Made by a program: the position numbers and the translations under genes
In this document: in pieces, positions 1 through 13,549 of the stretch
How positions within the stretch are numbered: the stretch's first letter is position 1
How the letters are laid out: each line of letters opens with the position of its first letter
The notes under the pieces: generated by a model
The model's input: only the letters and a program-made list of their open reading frames with translations
Databases searched by the model: none
Told to the model about the DNA's origin: nothing
Assembly: GCA_021018815.1 (NCBI GenBank)
Contig: JAITYX010000055.1
Span: 3,099,422-3,163,421, forward strand
Origin: Talinum fruticosum
Taxonomy: Eukaryota > Streptophyta > Magnoliopsida > Caryophyllales > Talinaceae
DNA: 64,000 nt
Reading direction: 5' to 3'

Positions 1-3000
1 TAATTGGCATTAGATGTTGCAACTCACTACTCTTCATTATTCTTATCATATGGACTTATGGGAAACCCTTTTGTGGCAATCGAATCTACTAGAACTTTTC
101 TGTCTTGATACAATATTAAGTAATAATCTACTCAGACAAAAGCTCTAAGTTTAAGGTTAAAGTAACAGTTGAGGGCCTTCGATAAGTAATGAGCCCCCTC
201 ACATAAATACTCTATGGGCTTGAGGCATAGATGATACATACGCTCCTCCTTTATCTTGCAAAATAATGCAACAAAGAGGGCCACTAAGATTTGAACTCGA
301 GACCTCTTGGTGAGAAAGATTATAATACCATGCCAAATTTTTAATAGGCCTATTCTAGACCCATACACCAAGGATGTTAGGCCACACATAAGCCTAAGTG
401 AAACTCCATCCTAAAACCAATTAGCATCACAGAGAAAAGCTAACCAGCAAGTCTCCCTCCTTTTTCTAATCCAACTAATCCCCTTTTAATACCGATTGAC
501 AGGCATTCAAGTCTATCAATGGTCCAAGATCTTCATATACGCCACTGCAATTAGAAGTTGCAAAAATTCAGGTTTAAGCTTAAGTGCATATGGCTCAATC
601 ATGATAATATTTCTTTCAACTTGGACCTATTATGTCACACAGATACTTGTTCTATGAAGTTATAGTACAACTCACCTACATTTGAGAAAGTCACATTGGA
701 GCCAAAGGATGAGGCTTGTGGCTAGAAAGACACTGCAAGTATAGAGGCTATTGGAATTATATGTATCATTACCCTCGTGAAAATATAGATCTATTATTGA
801 TATATTAGATTTATTGTTTTTATGAGATGATTGATATCAATGTCGTATGACTTTTCATTAATGAAATTTCTTTTTCAATCAAAACAAATAATCTAGTTCT
901 GGTAAGACGTTGAGAAAAACTCAGACAAAATATTTTGTCCGATACTCCGTTTATTTTGGGTTACACAAATAGGATATGTCAGAATTCTGGTCAAAAACAG
1001 TTTGGAACCATATAGATAAAAACAAAATCTTGTGTGCGGATTTAAAATTTGGAAACAAAATCTGTGACCATGCCACTTTTTAGGGTAGGAAAAATTCAAA
1101 TAATCATGTTAGAACAAATTTTGCCAATGGTAACTACAACATAAAGGAATTAACTCAACCTAAAAGGTAGTAATCTGTTTCACAAAGCTACATATATTGC
1201 ATGTATGGAGAAGCTAATGTGGTATAGTCATTTCACAAAATTATCTTATCCCTAACTCCCACATTTAGAAATTATGTTCACACAAGCATGTCAATATGAT
1301 GCAAACCTCGAAGTATCTTTCTAATTTGCAGTCAATAAGTTGCTTTGTAGTAAGTTCTATACACACACCCCCATACATACGTACTCTTTGCCAATTAAAC
1401 ACCATCTATTCAACAAAAACACAAATGCATTAAATAAATGGAAATCAGCATGGCCCAGAAATGATGTTGCTCCTTAGGCAAATACATTATTCACTAATTA
1501 GGGCTAGTGGAATGCTCCACAAAAACATTGGAATTTGAATTAAGGTTAATCCCTTATATCCAGATCATGAAGCAATATTGAACCCTGATTTTGTTTATGG
1601 TTAACTAGGACCGGATCACATCTTGGGAATTCAGGAAGAGTAATTAAACAATACACATATATTATCTTAGGCTACAGGTGCCATGGTGGAGAAGTTAGGT
1701 TTACATGTGTAGCTTCCTAATCCTACAGATATCTATTACCCAGGTTGGATAAGCAAGAAGTAGCAATTCTAAGCTGAGAGAAAAGGGAAATAAGTTGACA
1801 AGTTCAAAGCCAAAACATGCAAATTAAGGCAAAGAACACAATACGTCACGCTAGTTCGTTTACACCTATCACAATGATGGATAAGAGGATGAAAGAACAG
1901 ACAACTAGCCTACTATCATATAGTTATCTCTAACCAATTTTGCAGCGCCAAACAACTTTGGGGCTCTCATAGGCTGAAAAAAGATGCAACGCCAGAAAAC
2001 CTACTGGCAGAAAGCATGAGAAGGAAATTTAAACTATCACATCCAGGCTGTCTATAATTTGTCAAGTAATGCATCCAGACAAATAATGTTGTGCCTAAAC
2101 TTGATCAAAAATTCAAAGCCTCCTTCCTAAGTATGTTACCCGAACTCTTCAGTTCTCCCCATGAATGAAGAAGATTTCCTGTCTGACCCTCAATAGATTG
2201 ACAGGAGTGTGGACTCATGAACCATCATTTCAAGCACACATGTTAGATACTTAACAGTCCAACATGAATACGGTCTAGTCCAAGTGACAATCCCCCATAT
2301 ATGTCACCAACCGCAAATAGTATGAAAATGAACCTGGGAAGTGCAACAATCATTAAAAAGCAGTACATGCTTAGTGCATGAACCTTTCTTACATCAACCG
2401 CAAGCAACAGGTGCTGCAGTATGTAGTGGCAGATTTTATAACAGTCCCTGTCTATGTTGGCTTTATCAGTCATACTCCACTTTAATATGACAAAAACCAG
2501 TAGCATTTTTACCGTTAAAATACAGGACCCAGCATCAGCCAAGCACACATCATAGCCATCCAGTTCTAAGACTGAAAATGAAAATTGCTTCAAAGAAGCT
2601 CAAAAATGTGTATCACCCATTTCATCATTTGTGACAAGCAAACACTAGATTTTTACAGCAGCAGTAGAGCCACTAACTGAATATGCAGATAGTGAAAATA
2701 GCTCAAGCTAGACAACAGATATCAGAAACTCAATAAAAATTTGGAATTTATACATAAGATTGACTATGGATCATGTAGCCAACAGAAGATATCGTAACCA
2801 AATACTTCAAGCAAACAAGATTCACCAACTTAAAACTGAGTCAAAACGCATCCAGATGACAATTAGACAATGCTGGATCACATCATCAGGGTCTATACTT
2901 TTACAGTTTTACTGTTTAAGGGAGTCATGATATCAGAATGTGCCATCCTTGAGAAAATTTACACTTGAAATTCATATGGTAATTAGGGATATAGGGTTCT

Positions 3001-3560
3001 CATCAACTATGGATCGTGTGTAAATAACACAAGAGCACAACTTTGCTCTAATTGCTAAAACATTAATGGTTTCTAGGTGAGTGGCTCAGGCACCACGAAA
3101 TTCTTATGTTATAGAAATATGTCTCTCACTCATAATGCCTCTTACTCAATGAACTACATCAACTATGTAACCATCTTACGAAAAACTACCACCTTTAGTA
3201 ATAACTTATCAGGAACAACACAAATCTGACACAACACAACTTACACGGGTAGTTTAAGTGAAATATAGTGAAAAGCAGTCCAGATAAGAATTTTATTTGT
3301 TCTACAACAATCTAGAACTAGAATTACTGCTAGCAAATACTTCTCAACTATACATCATAATCACAAAATAGCTCATTAGTCATCTAGTCTCCTCACTCAG
3401 GCACCATAATCCACCTTCAACAGCACACAACTAAAATGGATTAAACCTAGCTGTTTCGTGTATATGCTTCCTTGCAGCAAAACCACCACATGCTAACTCA
3501 ACAATGGAGAATTTCAAGGAACAATTACAAAATCAAAACCAGAAGGGCAGACATACTTAC
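1..3560. other. Unique-looking sequence without a recognisable gene
   Basis: Moderate GC, few homopolymers and no transposon ends, as in introns of active genes. Both strands were read and no protein family appears. A weak tRNA-like B box (minus strand, 280-300, GAGTTCAAATC) may be a SINE trace. Confidence 0.4.
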
Positions 3561-3880
3561 AAATCAAGATACTGAAATTGGAATTTAACTGCTTCTCCAT
3601 AGCCAACCCAACCACCCACAGCACAAACCAATCCATTTTCCAACACTCATAGCATCCTCAATTTGTACACTCATAGCCTCCCCACAACTCTTTCATCAAC
3701 CATCCAACCCATGCCACCCACCACCATTCTTCATCAGTCCTCAAATTCACACAAAAACAAGGCAATGCAGAACCAAATTCCTCAAAATGGATAGAACCCT
3801 ACAATATTTCGTGCTTTTGAGCAAACCCAAATGCATAACTTGTGAGATTCTTCGCGACATTGGGGTGGGCAGATTGGGCT
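3561..3880 (-). other. Possible 5' exon of a minus-strand transcript
   Basis: Less AT-rich, pyrimidine-rich sequence on the plus strand ends, on the minus strand, at a strong donor (TTGATTT then GTAAGTATG, boundary at 3561/3560). Several short ATG frames lie in it and none is recognised. It could be a 5' UTR exon whose coding exons lie beyond the left edge. Confidence 0.25.
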
Positions 3881-5500
3881 CACGTCGGCTCAGTAGATTG
3901 TTCCAAAAAAATTATATTGTATGTGGTAGGTTTTTTCTGAGCGGTTGGCGGTTCCTCTCTCTTTTTTCTTTTTTTTTTTTGGACAACAGGATTGCAGTGT
4001 ATATTTCACCAAGAGCAGATTTAATGGTGATTTTTTAAAAAAAATAGATTTTGTAACGAATCAACAGAGTGATTCTTTAATATCATAGGAGAAAATAATA
4101 AGACTCTTAATTATCATATAGATATCAATTTTTTTAACAGAACATATAGATATCAATCGGCAAAAGAGAATTGAACCCAAAAAAAAAAAAAAAAAAGTTA
4201 CATTATGGGCAATTAAATCACTAATATTGCACTGATGTTTGGAACATCTTATTCTTCTATGTTAAGCATCTCTAGAAACACTAATTAATAGAATGTTCAT
4301 TTATAAGTTAAGCACTTCCGAGACCAATAATCATTAGATTACAAGTTGTATATATAAAAACAGTCGTAGGTCACTTGTTATTTTAGGAAACGTAACTCAA
4401 TTTTAGGTATCAATAATTACGCATAATTTTATTCTAAAAGTTATTACGCTCCATAAGATATTTTCAACTTCTAAGAAGGTTTATACATAAAGTTTATATT
4501 GATTGCCTTCATTTTTTAAGTATTTTATCTTTCCTCGAGATTAAATTGAAAAAGTACCATCATATATACTTCAAACTTTCAAAGATTGAATTAACTTTAC
4601 AATTATATGTAATAGAACCTATAACGTATTATATGAAGTCCACCAAGGCAACCAATGTATTTATCGAGAGAATCTTGGTGACCTATATTGAAAATATATT
4701 TATAATTATTTTATCCGTATAATAAGTACTTATAAAAATTAATCGGTTGGTCGGATTGACTAGAACTCATAAAGCATTATTTTATTAGCAATACTATATT
4801 CAGGTCACATTTTATTAGCAGTTTGATTGGGTTGAATCAATAAAATCTAATAGTTCAGTTTCATTGTATTTAAATTTAAAATAAAAAAAAAAAGAAGAGG
4901 GAGAGCATTATAAAAAGGAGTTTAGTTTGTCATACTATCATTTTATTAAGAAGCCACTCACTTATGAAATTTTTTAAAAAAGTTATAAATTTTTTGTTTA
5001 CTAAAAAATGCAAAAGTTTCACAATAGACCTTAAAGAAAGAAAGAAAGAAATTATTGTACACTCACTTGTTGAAATGTTTAAATAACACTTTTAGTTTTC
5101 AAAATCAATATTTTTTTTGATAGAATTCAAAATCAATATTCATCACTACTTATATTTATTTGACATTAAAAAAATTAAATGCACTTTTATACCTCAAGGA
5201 TATCACCCTAGTATATATAATTAAAAAATGCTCAAAATAGAATGAAAATAAAAATAAAAATACAACCTTGAAAAAAGGAAAAGAAAAGGTACAAGAAATC
5301 CTAAGAGTACAAATATCCATAAAACAACTAATGTATTCAAATTTTATTAATTATACACAAATTCTTAAATGCTTATGGGAGCTACTCCTGGGTTATACAT
5401 CATTATTTTAAGTTTACAAAACCTTTATTTTTTCGTTTATCTAACCGTTTATTAATATATGACGATGAGCATATACTCTCAGTGCATATAAGATGTTACG

Positions 5501-5532
<32 letters not shown>

Positions 5533-5970
5533 TGACAGATTAGTTTTTTATTTGAGTTTTGTGATTTTGTAATTCGGTTGTCAATGAAATCGCCTACTTC
5601 TAATCTATTAATTTCCTTGAAAGGACATAAATGAAAGGAGTGCTAGACCCTGTCAACAATATGGCGGAAAAGGATATATGTACCTTTATTAGGAATTAAT
5701 TAATATAATACCCATTTTCAGTTGGTGATAAAAATATATATGTAAATTAATTTTGTCTTATAAGACTGATCCATTGGTAATATTTCACATTTAGGGAGAG
5801 GAATTTCAACAAAAATAATAATAATTTTAGCTGTAGAAATTATATTTATGCTGACAAAAATATATTAAAAATATATCTATTTATTATAATTGGTTTATTT
5901 TTATTTTTATCTTTAAAAATCTTTATTTTTATATTCATATTTTCCATTTAATTACCTAAGCATATATTTA

Positions 5971-6495
5971 GTGGGTGTTTGGCCTAGATTTTAAAAGTGT
6001 TTTTGGATTCTAAAAATTAAAATTAGGTCAAATACTTTTTAAAAAATTAAAATCGTTTTTTAAAAATAATTTTGGAAAAAAAACTCCCTAAACAACTATT
6101 TGCTATTTTTGTTTCTGTTTCTAATTTGTGGAAAATTTGGTAACAAGCACCCACAACCCTATTATCTTTCTGTCTCCTTTGTCTCTCTCTTCTCTTTTCA
6201 TGTTATTAATCTCTCCTTTGTTTTGATCAAAAAAAAAAATTATCTCCTTTGTCTTTCTTTCTCTCTCCTCCATCTCTATCTCTCTCCTCTCCTCTCTCTC
6301 TCTATCTCTCGTATTTTGTTTTATCTCTATCTTTTCTTTTTCTCTCTTTCTAAAAATCTTGACCAAATAAATTAATTATCTAAAAATATTTATATAAAAT
6401 TTAGGTCAAATATTTCAATTTTTCTTAAAAATAATTTTTTAAAAATACTTTTAAAAAACAAAAATAATTTTTTTAAAACTAGGCCAAATATGCTC
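5971..6495. mobile_element. Tourist-like MITE with TTA target duplication
   Basis: The left end GTGGGTGTTTGGCCTAGATT and the inverted right end GAGCATATTTGGCCTAGTTT match across GGCCTAG and TTTTAAAA, flanked by TTA (5968-5970 and 6496-6498). The interior holds a CT-rich tract (6170-6350). The overlapping open frames in that tract are low-complexity artefacts. Confidence 0.65.
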
Positions 6496-7105
6496 TTAAT
6501 ATCCATTTTATTAGTATATTTAGATCTATTATTTTAGCATTATCCTTAATTGAGCAGAAAGGTTTATTTTAATTTTTATTTTTATAGTCCGATTTTTATG
6601 GCAAGAATTTTCATTTAGATCATCATATTAGTATATCTTGTTCGCTTTTAACCAATGTATTGGAATGTCTGTTTTCATTTTTATTAACATAGTTTTTTTG
6701 TGATAATTATCCTCTATATTAATTGGATGAAATATTGTTAGGTCCATATATTTTACAAATCTCACATGCTATTTTCAGAAATAGGGGTGGTTCTTAGGGA
6801 TTAGAAAAAGGAAAAAGCAAGGAACGATGAGGACGATTATATTACAGATTGGATAATTTGTAACCGTAATGATATATGTCTTGTAATTAATAGATTTAAA
6901 TAGTATATACCTTAATTAAGGAGAACGAGTGTTAAAGTTAATATATTTTTCTTTTATTTTAATGTTATTTTTTATTATGAAATATTTTAATGTTATTAAT
7001 TAAATTGAAAAGAAAAAGGAGAAACCCAAAAATGTCACCTATTTAGCTCAAAAAAGGAAAAACAAAACAAAAAACACTTGAAAAGCAACGGAGACCACAT
7101 CACAC

Positions 7106-8403
7106 TAGGGGTGTAACCGAGCCGAGCCGACTCGCGAGCCCTCGCGAGCCGGCTCGTATAAAAGCTTGCCAAGTCGAGATTGTGACGAATCCAAGCCGAG
7201 CCGAGCCGAGCCCGGAAAGTTATCCGAGCCGAGTTCGAGCTTGCAATGTTGGAGCTCGTAAACTCGCCGAGCCTACACGAGCCCATTACATACGAGCCGA
7301 ACGAACGAACGAGTAAACGAGCCGAGCAAACGAGCCGAACGAGCCTACCAAACGAGCCTAAACAAGCTCGGCTCGTCGAGCTTACACAAGTTAATTACAA
7401 ATGAATCTAAACAAATTGAAACAAATGAGCTAAAATTTGTGGAGATTAGTATGTGAAGAACTTTTTTTATCACCGATCTAGCAATTAATTTAAATTTTTT
7501 AATTTAGCATAATTATTTTGATTTATGTTTCTTAAGTAAAGCATTTGGTTATACCTAATCTATTAAAACTTTTGTTTACCAATTACTAACATTTATATAC
7601 ATGAAAACCCAGAATCAAGATAGATGAAATGTTGATAATGAATATATGATTCACATTAATCTAGTGCAGGAGGTAGAGTGATTGATCCATATCGTAGCTC
7701 GTTAGATCTTAAAACGGTGGAAGCTTTGATATGTGGAGGTGATTGGTTCCATCATCTACATGGTGTCACAAAAAGAGGAGGAAGGTAGTTTTTGTCAATT
7801 TAAAGTATAAATTAAAATAAAATTGTATTAATGATTTAGTTGTAACTTTTATTTGTCTCCCCTTTCTCAGGTGTTAAAAGAAGACGATCAACCTAAAGAG
7901 TTCATATTGCCAATGTCTAATGAAGGATCGACGTGCCCACTTTGATAACATTTTGCTATATTGGAAATGTGAAATAAAGAGCCTTTTTTTTTTTAGTGAA
8001 TGATAGATGTTATTATTACAAGGATTTTAAATTAAAATTCAAGTTTTTTAGTAATTTGTATTTCATTATCAAAGAGTCAAGTGTTTTATTTATGTTTTAT
8101 ACTATTTTTTTAAGTGGTATATTGTGATTGTTGAGAAAAAAGAGTCTCAATTAAATTTAATTTTATGTTTTTATAGCACGTATATATAAAAGACGACTTT
8201 GAACCTAAAAATAGGAGTTTAATAGAAACTTTTGACGAGCCAATGACGAGCCGAGCTTGGGCTCGAGCTTTGGCGAGCCGAGCTCGAGCTTGATTGTGCC
8301 GAGCTTGGCGAGCCACGAGCCGAGCTCGAGCTACAAATGATACTCACGAGCCGAGCTTCGAGCCCGGCAGGTTCGGGCTCGGCTCGGCTCGAATACACCC
8401 CTA
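7106..8403 (+). mobile_element. hAT transposon, internally deleted, with 8-bp TSD
   Basis: The left end TAGGGGTGTAACCGAGCCGA and the inverted right end TAGGGGTGTATTCGAGCCGA form terminal inverted repeats rich in GAGCC motifs, which continue as subterminal repeats (7106-7385 and 8235-8395). The element is flanked by a perfect 8-bp direct repeat, CATCACAC (7098-7105 and 8404-8411), diagnostic of hAT insertion. At 1298 bp it is too short for a full transposase and keeps only the 3' exons, so it cannot move on its own. The perfect target duplication suggests a fairly recent insertion. Confidence 0.9.
7669..7950 (+). pseudogene. hAT transposase C-terminal remnant
   Basis: After a TGCAG acceptor the frame reads GGRVIDPYRSSLDLKTVEAL, then CGGDW, the end of the hAT C-terminal dimerisation region. 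It can be spliced from 7782-7785 (donor GTAGTT) to the acceptor CTCAG before 7870, giving a short acidic tail (KEDDQPKEF) and a stop near 7944. The catalytic parts of the transposase are absent. Confidence 0.75.
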
Positions 8404-10159
8404 CATCACACCATATCGTATCTTCCTTGGTGCTATTAACAAGAAATTTCCATTAAAAAAATAATAATTAAATTAGAATAAAAACAGTTTGCTTAATGAG
8501 CTGTTAATCCTTTGTTTAAGGGAACTATTAGCAACGTGAATGAAACATAATTAATGTATTATATTTTTTGTTGAATTGGTTATGACTTGTGGATTGTAAT
8601 CACCTCAAAAAAAAAAAAAAACCAGTTTTAGTTGATAAATTCAAATTTGAACAAGTATAATGCAAGTAAAAAGTCATAGTAGTTATCGCTATATCATATA
8701 ACTACGATAATCACCGTTAAATAGGGTAATACTGGTCGTAGATGTGTATTGAAATGATCATAACCACCCATTTTTTCGTTTTTAGTTAAGTTTAAATTTA
8801 AAATTTGAAAACCAAATAAATATTTTTACTATTTAACTAAATTGAATAAATGAGTTGTGTTTGGTGGTATATTTAAATTTCTTTTTCATTGAAAGTACTA
8901 TTCCATTACTCGTCATCTACAAGTTTAAAGCTAAACTGAAATAAAAAAATAAGGGTCTTTCCCCTAAACTTTCAATTCCTATTATTGTTGGTCATTCGCC
9001 CGCCCCCATGGACTCTTAGGCGAATTTTCGGTCTCATCTTACAATTATTTATCGTATCGTCGACTCTTTCCGATCAAAGACAATAAGACTTTATGTTTAT
9101 ATAGAATTAATTGAAAATAAGGTTAACCTATTCCATTTTAAAGGAATGCAAGGTAAGTTTCCTAGATATTGTTGCCATAGAATTCTAAATATGTATTCAA
9201 TTGTGTAGTATCTATGTCTTTATTTCCCATGTTAAAGGAAAAGCCTATCAAAAACTGAGAAAAGATCTCAATATGTCAAAAATACTTGGCTCAATTGATA
9301 TGGGATTGAAAACGTGTACTTTCTACTAGAGTTTGAATTCTATAGTAACTATAATTTCCTTAGTAGAAGTAGTAGACTCATACAAGCCGCTTTAATACTT
9401 TTATTTCTATTTATTTTGACCCTATATGTTAATCTATCTGTTTATTGGATATACTTCTACACATAAATATACACGTACGATTTACATTATTTATACCGTG
9501 AACATGGGTCTATGGACTCAGTGACATAACTTAATCTAAAGAATCTAATCTTTTTTTTTTTTTTAGAAAGAGAGACGGTGAAAATAAAGGGATGAGTTTT
9601 AATATTTTCAAATAAAATACTATATCTGATTAAGGTACTAATTTTTATGCCTCATCTGATTAAAAAAAAATTAAAAATCTTGCAGCATCTTATTAGAACA
9701 ATTTCAAACAAGAATTATCATTATATACCACCCCCTTAATCAGGTTACCGTAAAATAATGTTTATAAAACCCTAATTTTTTTTTAAAGAAAAAAACCACC
9801 TCTTTATCTCTACGTCAAATGATCTAAAACGTGTCCTTAAGTTGCTTACATGCAATCAACTATTTACCCACTTAAATGTATATATCATGTCAATAATTTA
9901 GGGTTTAAATTATTTGACTTAAAAATTGAAAGGCATAATATCAATTTTAAAAGGTAAAACTTATAACGATCTGTCGATAGTCATCATAAGATATATTAAT
10001 CTACACCGTATATGTATATCACAAGTAATCACAACCGTTCATTTTTTTCTTTTAATTAATTAAAAATAAATTATAAAAATTTAATTAACTATTTTAAAAA
10101 TTAAATTAAAATAATTAATTAGTATTATGTTTGGCAAACCATTTAATTAGTCAACCTTA

Positions 10160-10702
10160 CCAAAAAAAATAACCTAATAACCTCAAATCATATTCCGGCA
10201 AATTGCCGGCGACAATAATGCCGGCGACCTCCAATTCGCTGCCGCCATCACCGGAGCTCTTCCAGATTTCTGGGAATCGAACCCCAACCAAGATTAGGAA
10301 ACTCGTAGGCTTTGGCCATTTTTCTGGCCAAATTCCGGCAACGAGGGCTGGGCATTGGCGTGGACTCGGTGTCGATGAGGGCTGGGCGTCGATGAGACAG
10401 GTAGGCGGCCAAGTGGAAGAGAACGAAACGCTGCAGACAGAAAAACGAATTCGCAAATTTTATTTTATTTTATATATTTTAGTATAATAAAAGCAAGTTT
10501 AAGCACATAACATCCTAGCAACGCTTTGGTGTTGGATCTTGTAATAAGATTTTCATCACTTAGGTTGAAGTTCAAATGTTTGAATCTTAGTAGAAGACTT
10601 CCTTCTTATTTTCTCTCTTTTTATAGTAAATTTTTTGTTATGCTCGTTTTTTACCTTGCTTTTATTTTTTTCGTGTTGGCTTTTTTTCCTTATTTATTTT
10701 AG

Positions 10703-10753
<51 letters not shown>

Positions 10754-12130
10754 GTACTTCATATAATAATGTTAATATTATAAATTTTTTTATAATTATT
10801 TTTTTATGAACTTTAACTTCCATAATAAGTCTATTATTATGGATTATTCAACCACGAGTAACAATGATCATGGTGAAATCAAGAATGATCAAGTAAGTTG
10901 AAAATTTATTTTTAGTTATATTAATGTTTAGTTTTCTATTAACAAAATATGTTTGTATGATCCTCCATTTTTAAATTTTGATAAATTAAATGCAATCAAA
11001 ATTAGGTATAGTATTGATCATAAGACCCGTGGTTTTTTTCATATAGCTTAACAATATTTAGTTAATAGTATTCCTACTTTTTAACAAGTATGTGCTTATG
11101 TTTTTTTTTTATAATTATCGTAATTTATAAATTAAGATACTTAATTTAAAGAATAATTTTTTAGGATGATTTTTAAAATACCACTAAATAATCAGTCTGT
11201 ATAGTTTAACTAATAGTATTATCAGTTTTATTATATTTCTTTTGCTCCAATATGATGTATAAGCCTGTTTATTAATTTTATTATATTTCTTTGCATGTTC
11301 TTCCACTTTTAAAGTTTTTGACGAATTAAATTCAATTAAAATCAAGTATAATATCAATTACAAGAATTATGATTATTTATTTATTTTAAAAAAACTAATT
11401 GGCATCTTTTTGTAATTATTGTTGTCATATATTTTTCAGATAGCTCAATAATCTTTACTTAATGGGATTCCTACTTTTAACAAGTATATATCTAAGTTTT
11501 CTTTTTGTAATTTATTTGATGTTAAATTGTAATTTATAAGATACTCTATTTAAAGAATTAGTTTTTCGGAGTTGCCTTTTAAAAATCACTAAGGAATCAA
11601 TCTTTGTAATTTAAACCGATAAAATTTATAATGCTAAAAATGTAAAACAAAAAATATCAATGCAGTCAAATAAAAAAGATATATAGCGTACGGAAGCATA
11701 ATGTTAAAAAATTGTTGGAATCAAAAAAAAAAAAAGACTACAAATAGAAAAAGAAAAAAAGCATAATATTAAAAAATTGTTGCAATAAAAAAAAAGGACT
11801 AAAAATAGAAAAAGAAAAAGAAATACAGTGAAATTTTAAGATTTATCTCAATGTGGATCCAGGAAAGCAATGTTTGGAGAGATTCAATTGTTGTTAATTT
11901 GACTCCCAAGAAACAGAGAGACTCGCCATTAGAAAATGAATACAGAATGGTATGTCATTTAAATGATATGAACATGTCGGAAAATATTATTAATAATAAA
12001 AAGTTAAAACACACACACACACACACATATAGTTAAGGTTTTTCCATTTCATTTGGTTACTATTTTAATTTTTTTTTCTCTCGCAAGCTATAGATTTGGA
12101 TAAGATCCAAGATAATTTACATAAAATAGA
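10160..12130 (+). other. Possible upstream part of the Ulp1-like gene
   Basis: A short GC-rich island (10195-10445) with an open plus-strand frame (PATSNSLPPSPELFQISGNR) stands out from AT-rich DNA. Further exon-like pieces with good donors follow: 10845-10890 (MDYSTTSNNDHGEIKNDQ, then GTAAGTTG), 11863-11949 (ESNVWRDSIVVNLTPKKQRD, then GTATGT) and 12090-12140. No domain is recognised in these pieces and their linkage to the peptidase blocks is inferred from order, strand and style. Confidence 0.3.
10705..10751. repeat. (AT)n microsatellite
   Basis: Uninterrupted AT run of about 46 bp. Confidence 0.95.
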
Positions 12131-12789
12131 TGGCGTTTTTCACATGGTGTTGAAAATAAGTGTAAAAATTATTTGAAATTTTTGACTCCTGAACAAGCAA
12201 GAATATATGACAAAATGTTTAACTAAAAACACAAGAAAGGCTACTTATAAGAATACTTCAAAGAGTCATCATTAAGCATTCATATGTTACTATCTTTTTT
12301 TCCAGATAAATGGCTAATGAATTGGGTATATATATGCATACATTTATTTTTTAATGAGTAATGCATATTTCAAATATATTATTTAAGAAAACAGTAATTG
12401 TTTTATTAAAATGTAAAGGCTATCAATGTATATTTATATGATTTACATTTGAGGGCACAAAATGAAGGGATATGTAAAAGACTATATTTGCCCGTTGCGC
12501 TTCAGATATTTAACTTTGTAATTATTTGACTATTTTGTTTGCAAACTATTATGTTTAATTGATTTTAAAAATATAAATTATGTATGCAGATAACTCGTGT
12601 CTTGCGTACTCTTTGATGAAACAATGACATTCCCAAAAGTTACACGTTCGTTATCTTTATAATAGTGTCAAATAATATCTTCCCGATGACACTAATAATA
12701 TTGAGCAGGTATGTAAATAAAAACATGTCAAATCCCTAAACCATTACTATATAATAATATTTATTTATTTATTTTTATTATTATTGTTA

Positions 12790-12858
<69 letters not shown>
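12790..12858. repeat. (ATT)n microsatellite
   Basis: About 23 ATT units inside an intron-like part of the Ulp1-like relic. Confidence 0.95.
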
Positions 12859-12887
12859 GGTCTAACTATTTTATTTGTGAATGCAAG

Positions 12888-13503
12888 TTTACATTCCCTT
12901 ATTTGATGGATTGAGACAACATTGCATATTGGTTGTGGTTAACATAATAGATAAACTATGGTATTATTTGGATTCACTGAGCCCATCAAAAGAAGGAATT
13001 AAATTAGCACATGAGTTGGTAATTGAATAATTATAACAATTTATTATTTATAAATTAAACACTAAGCATGATTTTAAATCACAATTTATCAAGCTATATA
13101 CTAATGCCATTTTAATATAATTAGTGAAAGTATCAATAGTCTTTGAAGAACATCCTTAGTTGAGTTGAATTTTTAAAGATCTATTAACTTTTACATTACA
13201 AATCCCAACTACAAAACTCATAAGTAAAAATTTCGAGACCTAAGCTATGCATAAGCCATGTTATGTTACATGAGATTGTAAAACACATTTTTTACGTTAT
13301 AGATATGATTGTGGCATGTATATTCTTAAGTATATTGAAGCAACTAACAATGTTACATGGAGTGAGATGAAATGTAAGGTATGAATTATAATGCAAAATA
13401 ATTTCCCTGGTATATAGTAGATATAATAAACCATCGTATGTAATTACTTTAGTTCTTTTTATGCAATCAGATAAAATGGCCTTGGAGCGATTCAAGTATG
13501 TGA
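12888..13503 (+). pseudogene. Ulp1-type (C48) cysteine peptidase, decayed 3' end
   Basis: Exon-like block 12888-13018 reads YIPLFDGLRQHCILVVVNII, then WYYLDSLSPSKEG. Block 13303-13378 reads YDCGMYILKYIEATNNVTW. These carry the His, Asp and Cys of the Ulp1/SENP catalytic triad in the expected order. Splice-like borders are present (GCAAG acceptor at 12887, GTAATT donor at 13019, TATAG acceptor at 13302, GTATGA donor at 13379), and a last block from 13471 ends at a stop. Phases across 13019-13302 do not match, and upstream blocks contain stops (for example around 12600-12690), so this is probably a pseudogene. Such peptidase genes are often carried by plant Mutator-like or CACTA elements; no transposase was found here. 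Confidence 0.6.
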
Positions 13504-13549
13504 CTAAACTTGTGGGAAGCCAATTCAACAATACATTAAAATAATTATA

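Noticed and set aside
2243..2593. 116-codon minus-strand frame, hydrophobic
   Set aside because: No start context, splice structure or family resemblance; codon use looks random.
6121..6375. Open frames on both strands over a CT-rich tract (Arg/Glu-rich or Leu/Ser-rich products)
   Set aside because: Low-complexity translation of the interior of a MITE; no domain, no gene structure.
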